From positions 1-5,549 of the forward strand of contig CAKMOY010000044.1 in the NCBI GenBank assembly GCA_927911235.1: 5,549 nucleotides of DNA, in the 5' to 3' direction. Position 1 is the first letter of the stretch. The number at the start of each line of letters is the position of its first letter. The notes beneath the pieces are model-generated. The model did no database searches. It was given only the letters and a program-made list of their open reading frames with translations, and was not told the DNA's origin. Below, piece by piece: positions 1 through 5,549 of the stretch. Both the position numbers and the translations under genes were made by a program. The stretch is from an uncultured Moraxella sp. (GTDB taxonomy: Bacteria; Pseudomonadota; Gammaproteobacteria; Pseudomonadales; Moraxellaceae).

Positions 1-73
1 GTTTTTTGAACGCAGAAAAGACATGAATTTAGTTCCATTTTTCAATGCAAAAGCAAAATTAATTTTTAATTAA

Positions 74-115
74 AACCTGTTAAAATTTTACGGCGTAATG
101 TTGTGAATACAGGTT
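74..115. promoter_or_regulatory. Candidate tex upstream control region: inverted repeat around AT palindrome
   Basis: The 139 bases before tex hold no gene that I can see. AACCTGT at 74-80 and ACAGGTT at 109-115 form a perfect 7-base inverted repeat separated by 28 bases. Between them lies the 10-base palindrome TAAAATTTTA (81-90), whose first six bases TAAAAT (81-86) would serve as a -10 element. The best -35 partner is weak (TTAATT at 59-64, 16-base spacer). A second option is TTGTGA (101-106) with TATTTT (123-128), which would give an almost leaderless message. Seen: the repeat and palindrome. Inferred: any promoter or operator role. The tex start itself has no strong ribosome-binding site. 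Confidence 0.3.
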
Positions 116-139
116 CTTACTGTATTTTGGGCAAATGCT

Positions 140-2443
140 ATGACAGACGTTTTGACAACCACCGATACCGAATTAGACACGTTATCAGAAGCCACGCAAC
201 AAGCGATTTATCAAAAACTAGCCACCGAATTGGGCGTTGCCACTCGCCAAGTGACGGCATTTGTCAAGTTGTATGACGAAGGGGCGACCATTCCGTTTAT
301 CGCTCGTTACCGCAAAGAGCAGACGCAAGGGCTTGATGACAGTCAGTTGCGTAGCTTAGAAAAATCGTTGAATTATGAGCGTGATATGGCATCTCGCCGT
401 AATAAAATTCTTGAGCTTTTGACATCGCAAGGCAAATTGACTGATGAATTAAGTGAGCGTATCGCCAATGCCACGTCAAAATTGGAATTAGAAGACATCT
501 ATCTGCCGTACCGTCCACGTCGCCGTTCTGTCGCTACGCAAGCAAAAGAAGCAGGGCTTGAGCCGATTGCGTTGGTGATTCTGCATGAGCATATCGCACC
601 CAGTGTCACTTTGGCAAATTATCAAGCCCCTGAACCGACTGTCAATGACAATGGCGAAACTGAAAACTCAGCCTTTGTTGAAACCGAAAAACAACTGCAA
701 GGCATTGGTGCGATTATCATTGATGAGTGGACTCAGGCGTTAGATTTATTAGACAAATTACGCATTGGCTTTAGCAAAACTGCACAAGTGCATAGCCAAT
801 TGGTCGGTGAAGAAAAACGTGAAGTGGGCGAAAAATACAGCGATTATTTTGACCATTTGGAAAATTTAAACAAATTGCCAAATCATCGTCTATTAGCCAT
901 GTTGCGTGGTCGCCAAGATAACGTTTTAAGCATTGCCATTGAAGGCGAAGATACGCCATTTATTGAACAGATTATCCAATATTTTAATTTAGAAAATATT
1001 GATAATAATGAAAATAAAGACTTTTTACAAAATCTTGCCAAAAAATTGTGGGCGGACAAGTGGCGACCACACATTGAACACCGTCTTTTGACTGAAAAAC
1101 GCCTAACCGCAGAAACCGATGCGATTGATGTTTTTGCCAATAATTTAAAACATTTGTTGATGACTGCACCTGCAGGACAGCGTGTAATTTTGGGGGTAGA
1201 CCCCGGTATTCGTCATGGCGTAAAAATGGCGGTGGTGGATAGCCTTGGACACGTTGCCAAAAATCACCAAGGCGAGTTTGCGGTGGCAACGGTTTATCCG
1301 TTTACAGGCGATAATCGAGTTGATGAAGCCAAAGAGATTATTACAAATTTATTAACAGACTATGAAGTTAATCTTATCGCTATTGGCAACGGTACGGCAA
1401 GCCGAGAAACCGATACATTAATCAAAGAAATTTTGGCAAATAACAGCGAAATCACCGCCATACCTGTCGTGGTGAATGAATCGGGTGCATCTGTATATTC
1501 GGCAAGTGAGTTGGCAAGCCAAGAGTTAAGTGAGCTTGATGTGTCGATTCGTGGGGCAGTGTCCATCGCTCGCCGTCTGCAAGACCCATTGTCCGAGCTT
1601 GTCAAAGTAGACCCAAAAGCCATCGGCGTGGGGCAGTATCAGCATGATGTGAACCAAACGCAACTGGCGGATAGCCTTGATAAAGTGACCCAAGACTGCG
1701 TGAATGCGGTGGGTGTGGACGTGAACACGGCAAGCCCTGCGATTTTGGCACATATTGCAGGTTTAAATAGCAATGTCGCCCAACAAATTGTCAATTATCG
1801 CAACGAACATGGGGCATTTGCCAACCGTGAACAGCTCAAAAACGTGCCAAGACTTGGGGCAAAAACGTTTGAACAATCGGCAGGATTTTTGCGGATTCGT
1901 GGCGGTGATGAACCGCTTGATGCGACAGGTTTGCACCCAGAAAATTATGCTTTGGTAAAACATTGGCTTGAGCAATCTGGCAAAACTTTAAGCGATGTGT
2001 TGGCAAATGAAAGCGTGATTAATAGCCTTGATAGCAACTTGTTAAAACAAGACGAAAATGGCAATCATGACAATGAAATCAAAGCCTTATCCATCAAACA
2101 AGAACTTGCTAAACCTGCACACGACCCACGACCTGCGTTCAAAACTGCCGAATTTCGTAAAGATGTGAATGATATCAATGATTTACAAATTGGCGTGGTA
2201 CTAGAAGGGGTCGTTACCAATGTTACCAATTTTGGCTGTTTTGTGGACGTGGGCGTACACCAAGACGGACTGGTACATATTTCTGAATTAAGCGATGAAT
2301 TTATCGCCGACCCTTTAAACTATGTCAAACCAAGCGATATCGTCAAAGTGCGTGTGATTTCGCTAGATGTTGCTCGCAAACGCATTGGTTTTAGTATGAA
2401 ATTGGACGATGACAAATCGGCAAAAGACAAAAAAAACGTTTGA
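140..2443 (+). CDS. tex: Tex/YhgF family S1-domain nucleic-acid-binding protein, C-terminal tail cut off
   Basis: Cytoplasmic Tex-family protein. The family binds nucleic acid, associates with transcription, and is named for effects on toxin expression in Bordetella. The reading frame gives 767 residues in the usual order. An N-terminal helical Tex domain (about 20-300) begins near ATELGV and contains the typical motifs TIPFIARYRKE and LEDIYLPYRPRRR. A YqgF/RNase H-like domain opens with GVDPGIRHG (Asp354). Helix-hairpin-helix repeats run from about 527 to 592 (DVNTASPAILAHIAGL, then VPRLGAKTFEQSAGFLRI). An S1 RNA-binding domain covers about 684-755 (GVVTNVTNFGCFVDVG, DGLVHISEL). ATG 140 is chosen because the family's N-terminal homology starts shortly after it; the Shine-Dalgarno match is poor (GGG at 129-131). 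The protein stops at TGA-TAA right after an A8 run, although in-frame codons downstream look like the missing tail, so the C terminus is probably not native. All folded domains are intact, so function may survive. The family call is very safe; the exact end is not. Confidence 0.95.
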   Translation: MTDVLTTTDTELDTLSEATQQAIYQKLATELGVATRQVTAFVKLYDEGATIPFIARYRKEQTQGLDDSQLRSLEKSLNYERDMASRRNKILELLTSQGKLTDELSERIANATSKLELEDIYLPYRPRRRSVATQAKEAGLEPIALVILHEHIAPSVTLANYQAPEPTVNDNGETENSAFVETEKQLQGIGAIIIDEWTQALDLLDKLRIGFSKTAQVHSQLVGEEKREVGEKYSDYFDHLENLNKLPNHRLLAMLRGRQDNVLSIAIEGEDTPFIEQIIQYFNLENIDNNENKDFLQNLAKKLWADKWRPHIEHRLLTEKRLTAETDAIDVFANNLKHLLMTAPAGQRVILGVDPGIRHGVKMAVVDSLGHVAKNHQGEFAVATVYPFTGDNRVDEAKEIITNLLTDYEVNLIAIGNGTASRETDTLIKEILANNSEITAIPVVVNESGASVYSASELASQELSELDVSIRGAVSIARRLQDPLSELVKVDPKAIGVGQYQHDVNQTQLADSLDKVTQDCVNAVGVDVNTASPAILAHIAGLNSNVAQQIVNYRNEHGAFANREQLKNVPRLGAKTFEQSAGFLRIRGGDEPLDATGLHPENYALVKHWLEQSGKTLSDVLANESVINSLDSNLLKQDENGNHDNEIKALSIKQELAKPAHDPRPAFKTAEFRKDVNDINDLQIGVVLEGVVTNVTNFGCFVDVGVHQDGLVHISELSDEFIADPLNYVKPSDIVKVRVISLDVARKRIGFSMKLDDDKSAKDKKNV

Positions 2444-2602
2444 TAACGTCCAAAAACTGACAAATTTGATAAGTTTGACAAAACAAAAGACAAAAAATCA
2501 TCTACAAAATTTGACAAACGAGCGGACAAAACCAAAGACGAAAAACCCGCCAAAGTTGGTAGCCTTGGGGCGTTGCTTGCACAAGCAGGTTTAAAAAATA
2601 AA
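2444..2602 (+). other. Displaced C-terminal tail of tex (coding remnant, three A-run discrepancies)
   Basis: After the TGA-TAA pair at 2441-2446 the same frame reads as a Lys/Asp/Phe-rich tail (TDKFDKFDKTKDKK, then TKFDKRADKTKDEK), followed by VGSLGALLAQAGLKNKF. Basic, low-complexity tails with a short conserved hydrophobic end are usual in Tex proteins. Removing one A from the A8 run at 2429-2436 and adding one to the A5 run at 2452-2456 gives KKTFDNVQKTDKFDK with no stop. Adding one A to the A6 run at 2593-2598 gives AGLKK followed by TAA. The restored Tex would have 820 residues and end about nine bases before menA. Seen: the codons and the A runs. Inferred: that these were once, or really are, part of tex. 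It could be a true mutation or a homopolymer sequencing error. Confidence 0.75.
2465..2545 (+). repeat. Imperfect tandem repeat encoding the FDK..DKTKDxK tail unit
   Basis: Two degenerate copies, 2465-2497 and 2510-2545, each begin TTTGA(T/C)AA and end with an ACA/ACC-AAAGAC block and a lysine run. They encode FDKFDKTKDKK and FDKRADKTKDEK. A related unit, DKSAKDKK, sits just upstream at about 2411-2434. The copies differ at many third positions, so they are an old protein-level repetition and not a recent slippage product. This low-complexity, A-run-rich stretch is where the tex frame is broken. Confidence 0.55.
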
Positions 2603-2608
2603 TTTTGC

Positions 2609-3526
2609 ATGATTGTCAAACGCTTTATCCAAGCCACACGCCCACGCACTTATCCATTGGCATTATCAGGTATTGTACTCGCTAATGCCTTGGCATACGC
2701 CCAACTTGGCACATTTGACGCCCATCAATGGCTGATTTTTGGGCTAAGCCTGTGGGTGGCGTTGGGTCTACAAATCCTATCCAACCTTGCCAACGACTAC
2801 GGCGATGGTGTCAAAGGCACAGATGACCACCGCACTGACCGTATCACCGCACAAAAACACATCTCTGCTACCGTACTCAAAAAAATCATCATCGCATGGG
2901 CGGTTTTTATTTTTGCCTGTGGCGTGGGGCTGTTGTGGGTGAGTTTTGACAATGTCGCTGAATTTTTGACTTTTTTGGCATTCGGGATTTTTGCGATTAT
3001 TGGGGCGATGGCGTACACCATGGGGCGAAAACCTTATGGTTATCATGGATTTGGCGAAGTGGCGGTATTTGTGTTTTTTGGATTGTTAAATGTGTTGGGC
3101 GGTTTGTATCTACAAACGCAACACATTGGCTTGGGCGATGTGTTGGCTTCCGTGGTCGTGGGCTTGCTCTGCTCATTGGTGCTGATGATTAACAATATGC
3201 GTGATATTGACAGCGACCGCCTTGCCAAAAAAAATACCCTTGCGGTCAAACTTGGCAAAGAAAAAGTCAGTCATTTGTATAGAATGTTGATTTTAATTGC
3301 TTTTTTTCTGTTGGCAACCTTTGGCGTATTGCGACAAAATTATTATTTGTTAAGCATTATGCTACTGATTTATCCAATTGGCAAACATTTATCCGTTATT
3401 CATGCCTATAGTGATGAAACCATTTTACCCAGTGAAATCGGTAATCAGTTAAAAGTGATTGTCATGATTACCTTAATCAGTAGTGTGTTAATGAGTGTGA
3501 GTATTTTTTTCAATCATTCGTTTTAG
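2609..3526 (+). CDS. menA: MenA-type UbiA-superfamily prenyltransferase (1,4-dihydroxy-2-naphthoate polyprenyltransferase-like)
   Basis: Integral membrane prenyltransferase of 305 residues, close to the roughly 308 of E. coli MenA. MenA joins a polyprenyl diphosphate to 1,4-dihydroxy-2-naphthoate, giving demethylmenaquinone. Visible family marks: N-terminal RPRTYPLALSG (11-21); the first Asp-rich, magnesium-diphosphate motif NDYGDGVKGTD (62-72); YTMGRKPYGYHGFGE (136-150); and the second Asp-rich motif NNMRDIDSDR (195-204) followed by KKNTLAVKLGK. Hydrophobic stretches consistent with eight or so membrane helices lie between them. ATG 2609 is preferred over the in-frame TTG at 2573 because family homology begins right after it and the upstream codons belong to the tex tail. 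No good ribosome-binding site precedes it (AGCAGG is about 18 bases away), which suggests translational coupling to tex. The NDxxD-GxD spacing fits MenA better than UbiA. No other menaquinone gene is in view, so the precise substrate is inferred from family alone. Confidence 0.85.
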   Translation: MIVKRFIQATRPRTYPLALSGIVLANALAYAQLGTFDAHQWLIFGLSLWVALGLQILSNLANDYGDGVKGTDDHRTDRITAQKHISATVLKKIIIAWAVFIFACGVGLLWVSFDNVAEFLTFLAFGIFAIIGAMAYTMGRKPYGYHGFGEVAVFVFFGLLNVLGGLYLQTQHIGLGDVLASVVVGLLCSLVLMINNMRDIDSDRLAKKNTLAVKLGKEKVSHLYRMLILIAFFLLATFGVLRQNYYLLSIMLLIYPIGKHLSVIHAYSDETILPSEIGNQLKVIVMITLISSVLMSVSIFFNHSF

Positions 3527-3545
3527 CGATAGCCATTCTCATGTG

Positions 3546-3564
3546 ATATTGATAATATTTTTTT
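3546..3564 (+). terminator. Weak AT-only hairpin with T run after menA
   Basis: ATATT (3546-3550), GAT loop and AATAT (3554-3558) form a perfect but purely A-T hairpin, running into seven T (3558-3564), 20 bases after the menA stop. The shape is that of an intrinsic terminator, but the 5-bp A-T stem is very weak, so it may end transcription poorly or be a protein-binding palindrome instead. It is the only candidate terminator between menA and the next gene. Confidence 0.25.
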
Positions 3565-3596
3565 ATGTATCCCATCATTTAATTTGTTGATAAACC

Positions 3597-3625
3597 TTGT
3601 AGATTGGCAAAGAAGTGATTAAAAT
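3597..3625 (+). promoter_or_regulatory. Candidate sigma-70 promoter of the small RHH-like gene
   Basis: TTGTAG (3597-3602, three of six consensus bases) and TAAAAT (3620-3625, five of six) are spaced by exactly 17 bases. Transcription would start near 3632, leaving a leader of about 20 bases that contains the ribosome-binding site. The gap from menA and this placement suggest the small gene is transcribed on its own. The -35 match is modest. Confidence 0.45.
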
Positions 3626-3638
3626 AAGCAAAAACTTA

Positions 3639-3645
3639 TAAGGAT
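3639..3645 (+). promoter_or_regulatory. Ribosome-binding site TAAGGAT
   Basis: TAAGGAT contains AAGGA, seven bases before ATG 3652. It is a strong Shine-Dalgarno match that fixes the start of the small downstream gene and supports it being genuinely translated. Confidence 0.75.
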
Positions 3646-3651
3646 ATCATT

Positions 3652-3942
3652 ATGCCAAAAATAATAAAACCAGTCCAAAATATGATTCCACTGCATATCA
3701 AAATCACCGAAGAAATGCACGAGTTATTGACCGAAGTGGCAAAAAAACACGGTTTTCCACGGATTCAAGGTTTGATTCGCTTGTATATTCGTCAAGGCTT
3801 GGACGCTGAAGATATCAATTATTCGCTTGCCAATGACAGCCGTTTTTTGAACAAACTCAAACGTCAAGGCGTGAGCGATGAGATTATTCAATCGGCATTG
3901 CAGGAACATGATAACGATGATGAAAATAGCCATGATGAATAA
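3652..3942 (+). CDS. Small ribbon-helix-helix-like protein, function unknown
   Basis: I do not recognise a named family for this 96-residue protein. Residues 12-49 have the layout of a ribbon-helix-helix (MetJ/Arc/CopG) DNA-binding domain: a short alternating strand (IPLHIKIT), helix EEMHELLTEVAKKHG, a turn at GFPR, and a second amphipathic helix IQGLIRLYIRQGLD. The remainder (50-96) is probably helical, with FLNKLKRQGVSDEIIQSAL, and ends in an acidic tail (EHDNDDENSHDE). Good ribosome-binding site, own candidate promoter and a strong terminator indicate a real single-gene unit. No toxin-like partner is adjacent, so an antitoxin role has no support from context; an autonomous transcriptional regulator or nucleoid-type binder is possible. 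Seen: the secondary-structure pattern and signals. Inferred: DNA binding as a dimer. Target unknown; dctA is the nearest separately transcribed gene but nothing directly links them. Confidence 0.85.
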   Translation: MPKIIKPVQNMIPLHIKITEEMHELLTEVAKKHGFPRIQGLIRLYIRQGLDAEDINYSLANDSRFLNKLKRQGVSDEIIQSALQEHDNDDENSHDE

Positions 3943-3951
3943 AAATTAACA

Positions 3952-3986
3952 AAAAAAAGCCCAATCCATATGATTAGGCTTTTTTT
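3952..3986. terminator. Bidirectional intrinsic terminator between the RHH-like gene and dctA
   Basis: A7-GCC (3952-3961) pairs with GGC-T7 (3977-3986). A C/A mismatch follows (3962/3976), then AATC (3963-3966) pairs with GATT (3972-3975), closing loop CATAT (3967-3971). T runs appear on both strands, so it can end both convergent transcripts. It lies within the 59 bases between the two stop codons. Its inner 13 bases (3963-3975) are identical in the mRNA sense to the dctA start region, which is described under findings. Confidence 0.9.
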
Positions 3987-4001
3987 ATACACAGTCAAAG
4001 C

Positions 4002-5309
4002 TTAGGCTTGACCATTTAATGCTCTATCCAACTGTGCTTTATCCAACGAATTTTCCCAACGAGCGACAACAATTGTCGCACAAGCATTGCCTGTTAAGTT
4101 TGTCAAAGCACGACACTCCGACATAAAACGGTCAATCCCCAAAATCAAAGCCATACCTTCAATCGGCACACTCGGCACCACCGCAAGCGTCGCTGCAAGT
4201 GTAATAAAGCCTGCACCTGTAATCCCTGCTGCACCTTTTGAGCTTAACATGGCAACCAACAACAAGGTTATTTGTTGCCCCAAAGTCAAGTCAATATTAC
4301 ACGCTTGAGCGATAAACAACGCCGCCATCGTCATATAGATGTTTGTGCCGTCAAGGTTAAACGAATAACCTGTCGGAATCACCAAGCCCACCACAGATTT
4401 TTCGCAACCTGCTTTTTCCATTTTGCTCATCAAAGATGGCAAAGCAGCTTCCGATGAACTTGTACCAAGTACGAGCAATAGTTCATCTTTGATATATCTA
4501 ATCATTTTGATAATGGAAAAACCATTGTAACGAGCGACCGCACCCAATACCACTAATACAAACAACAAAGAAGTAATATAAAAGGCAACCATCAAAAACA
4601 TCAAATTGCCAATAGAGTGCAAGCCATATTTACCAATGGTAAATGCCATCGCACCAAACGCCCCAATCGGTGCCGCTTTCATCAAAATTTCAACTGCTTT
4701 AAAAATCGGTAATGAAATTTCTTGTAAAAAATTCACCACGTTGCGAGATTTTTCACCCAACAATGCCAGTGAAATCCCAAACAATACCGATACAAACAGC
4801 ACCTGTAGAATATTTCCTTCAGTCAACGGACTCACCATCGTCTCTGGAATAATATTCATCAAAAAGCCAGTAATCGTACTATCGTGGGCTTTGGCAGCAT
4901 ATTCAGCGACTTTGGTCGCATCTTTGCCAGAAGTCAATGTTGCAGGGTCAATATTTAGCCCTGCCCCTGGTTGCAACACATTGGCGACCACCATACCAAT
5001 GATTAATGCCAATGTTGAAAATGACAAAAAATAAACCATGGATTTACCAGCGACACGACCAACTTGTTTCATGTTGGTCATACCTGCAATTCCTGTCGTA
5101 ACCGTCAAAAAAATCACAGGTGCGATAATCATTTTAACCAATTTGATAAATGCATCGCCCAAAGGCTTCATTGCTTCACCGACTTGTGGTGCGACCGCCC
5201 CTAAGATAATACCAATCGTAATTGCGATAAGTACCTGAATATAAAGAACTTTGTACCATTTTTGTTTTTTTGGTGGTTCATTTATCGTTGATGTGTCTAC
5301 ATGAATCAT
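4002..5309 (-). CDS. dctA: C4-dicarboxylate symporter DctA (DAACS family)
   Basis: Inner-membrane secondary transporter that imports succinate, fumarate and malate with protons or sodium, feeding the TCA cycle. The 435 residues compare with 428 in E. coli DctA and match it along the whole length. Landmarks: [20 protein letters not shown] (48-67), [13 protein letters not shown] (113-125), [17 protein letters not shown] (213-229), hairpin-1 [10 protein letters not shown] (282-291), [17 protein letters not shown] (311-327, with the NLDGT cation-site motif), hairpin-2 [13 protein letters not shown] (356-368), and [14 protein letters not shown] (391-404). Ser397 stands where aspartate/glutamate carriers have the Asp that holds the substrate amino group (Asp394 of GltPh), while Arg400 and Asn404 are kept. 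This favours dicarboxylates over amino acids. ATG 5309 is preferred to an in-frame TTG at 5324 because GGAGA lies six bases before it. It is convergent with the small regulator-like gene and transcribed alone. No sensor genes are visible nearby. Confidence 0.95.
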   Translation of the reverse strand: MIHVDTSTINEPPKKQKWYKVLYIQVLIAITIGIILGAVAPQVGEAMKPLGDAFIKLVKMIIAPVIFLTVTTGIAGMTNMKQVGRVAGKSMVYFLSFSTLALIIGMVVANVLQPGAGLNIDPATLTSGKDATKVAEYAAKAHDSTITGFLMNIIPETMVSPLTEGNILQVLFVSVLFGISLALLGEKSRNVVNFLQEISLPIFKAVEILMKAAPIGAFGAMAFTIGKYGLHSIGNLMFLMVAFYITSLLFVLVVLGAVARYNGFSIIKMIRYIKDELLLVLGTSSSEAALPSLMSKMEKAGCEKSVVGLVIPTGYSFNLDGTNIYMTMAALFIAQACNIDLTLGQQITLLLVAMLSSKGAAGITGAGFITLAATLAVVPSVPIEGMALILGIDRFMSECRALTNLTGNACATIVVARWENSLDKAQLDRALNGQA

Positions 5310-5315
5310 ATGGAT

Positions 5316-5320
5316 TCTCC
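5316..5320 (-). promoter_or_regulatory. dctA ribosome-binding site GGAGA
   Basis: On the minus strand GGAGA ends six bases before ATG 5309. It decides the start in favour of that ATG, because an upstream TTG start at 5324 would place this motif inside the coding sequence. The bases between the site and the start codon are part of the 13-base element shared with the terminator loop. Confidence 0.8.
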
Positions 5321-5373
5321 ACAAAAGTTAATAATTTAAGTGTTTTTTGTTATTTGCTAGATGTTATCGGACA

Positions 5374-5385
5374 GATTTTAAAATC
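5374..5385. promoter_or_regulatory. 12-base perfect palindrome in the dctA leader
   Basis: GATTTTAAAATC reads the same on both strands. One mismatched pair further out, the symmetry resumes (C at 5372 with G at 5387). It lies about 65 bases before the dctA start codon and downstream of the candidate promoter. This is the size and position of an operator for a dimeric regulator, but AT-rich palindromes of this length also arise by chance. Confidence 0.3.
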
Positions 5386-5450
5386 AGCAACAACGAAATG
5401 ACCTTTTTATAAAAAACAAAAACATAATCACACCATTTTTATATAAAAAT

Positions 5451-5479
5451 ATCATATATGAAACGATTATGACCGACAA
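5451..5479 (-). promoter_or_regulatory. Candidate sigma-70 promoter of dctA
   Basis: Read on the minus strand, TTGTCG (5479-5474, four of six consensus bases) and TATGAT (5456-5451, five of six) are separated by exactly 17 bases. Transcription would begin near 5444, giving an untranslated leader of about 135 bases. The flanks are extremely AT-rich, so other -10-like hexamers exist nearby. This pair has the best combined score by eye. Confidence 0.45.
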
Positions 5480-5513
5480 GCAAATTATTTTTCTTTGATG
5501 AAAATAAAAAGTT

Positions 5514-5536
5514 TGACATTTTTCAAAAAATGTTCA
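5514..5536. repeat. Imperfect inverted repeat at the right edge
   Basis: TGA-CATTTTT (5514-5523), spacer CA, AAAAATG-T-TCA (5526-5536): two 10-base arms that match perfectly except for one extra T. It is centred roughly 80 bases upstream of the inferred dctA transcription start, a position compatible with an activator site. It could equally belong to a gene beyond the window. Function is unknown. Confidence 0.3.
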
Positions 5537-5549
5537 TGGATATTTTTTT

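Noticed and set aside
1..11. GTTTTTTGAAC shared with 3842-3852
   Set aside because: An 11-base AT-rich match, one copy inside coding sequence, is expected by chance and shows no further flanking similarity.
883..1289. Overlapping minus-strand open frames inside tex
   Set aside because: They are antisense to well-conserved tex codons, with no family resemblance and no expression signals.
2429..2456. Programmed frameshifting or transcriptional slippage on the A8 run
   Set aside because: A single shift there does not restore the tail. The shifted frame encodes an unrelated sequence, and a second, opposite shift 15 bases later would also be needed.
2411..3526. Tex-MenA fusion protein, since the menA frame is open back to the tex stop codons
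   Set aside because: The TGA-TAA pair separates them as the sequence stands, MenA homology begins exactly at ATG 2609, and one extra A at 2593-2598 would give Tex its expected stop. An accidental open frame is the simpler reading.
3652..3942. Antitoxin of a type II toxin-antitoxin pair
   Set aside because: The fold would fit, but no small partner gene lies before or after it; menA is upstream and a terminator immediately follows.
4606..5034. 142-codon open frame on the plus strand, antisense to dctA
   Set aside because: It has no recognisable domain or ribosome-binding site and lies entirely across a highly conserved dctA coding region, so it is a shadow frame.
5417..5432. CRP-type site upstream of dctA (TGTGA on the minus strand)
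   Set aside because: Only one half matches; the opposite half-site is CAAAA on the plus strand and lacks the needed symmetry.
5513..5546. Plus-strand promoter starting from the perfect TTGACA at 5513-5518
   Set aside because: No acceptable -10 hexamer lies 16 to 18 bases downstream; the nearest candidate, TATTTT at 5541, is 22 bases away and at the window edge.

Overview
This AT-rich window holds four protein-coding genes and looks like an ordinary chromosomal stretch of a gammaproteobacterium. The Moraxella/Moraxellaceae lineage is my best guess, from the overall feel of the proteins, the AT-rich composition and the Tex, MenA-like and DctA families. No marker gene fixes the genus. I see no mobile element, CRISPR array, tRNA or rRNA.

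Layout, left to right. A 139-base leader precedes tex (140-2443, +), which encodes a Tex/YhgF-type S1-domain nucleic-acid-binding protein. The tex frame closes at a TGA-TAA pair just after a run of eight A. The same frame then continues for about 50 codons with the Lys/Asp-rich C-terminal tail expected of Tex, and runs without another stop into menA (2609-3526, +), a MenA-type UbiA-superfamily prenyltransferase. Three A-run length differences (2429-2436, 2452-2456, 2593-2598) would restore a full-length 820-residue Tex ending just before menA. I read the present arrangement as a disrupted tex 3' end, by mutation or sequencing error, and not as a Tex-MenA fusion.

After a short gap with a candidate promoter lies a small ribbon-helix-helix-like gene (3652-3942, +) of unknown target. 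It converges on dctA (4002-5309, -), a C4-dicarboxylate/H+ (or Na+) symporter of the DAACS family. A strong bidirectional intrinsic terminator (3952-3986) separates them. dctA appears to have a promoter at 5451-5479 and a leader of about 135 bases containing a 12-base perfect palindrome.

The genes do not form one pathway: tex and menA are probably cotranscribed, while the small regulator-like gene and dctA look independent. The two most unusual observations are the broken tex tail and a 13-base identity between the terminator hairpin and the dctA ribosome-binding/start region. Because of that identity, the 3' end of the dctA transcript is perfectly complementary to its own start site. I found no convincing previously undescribed multi-gene system.
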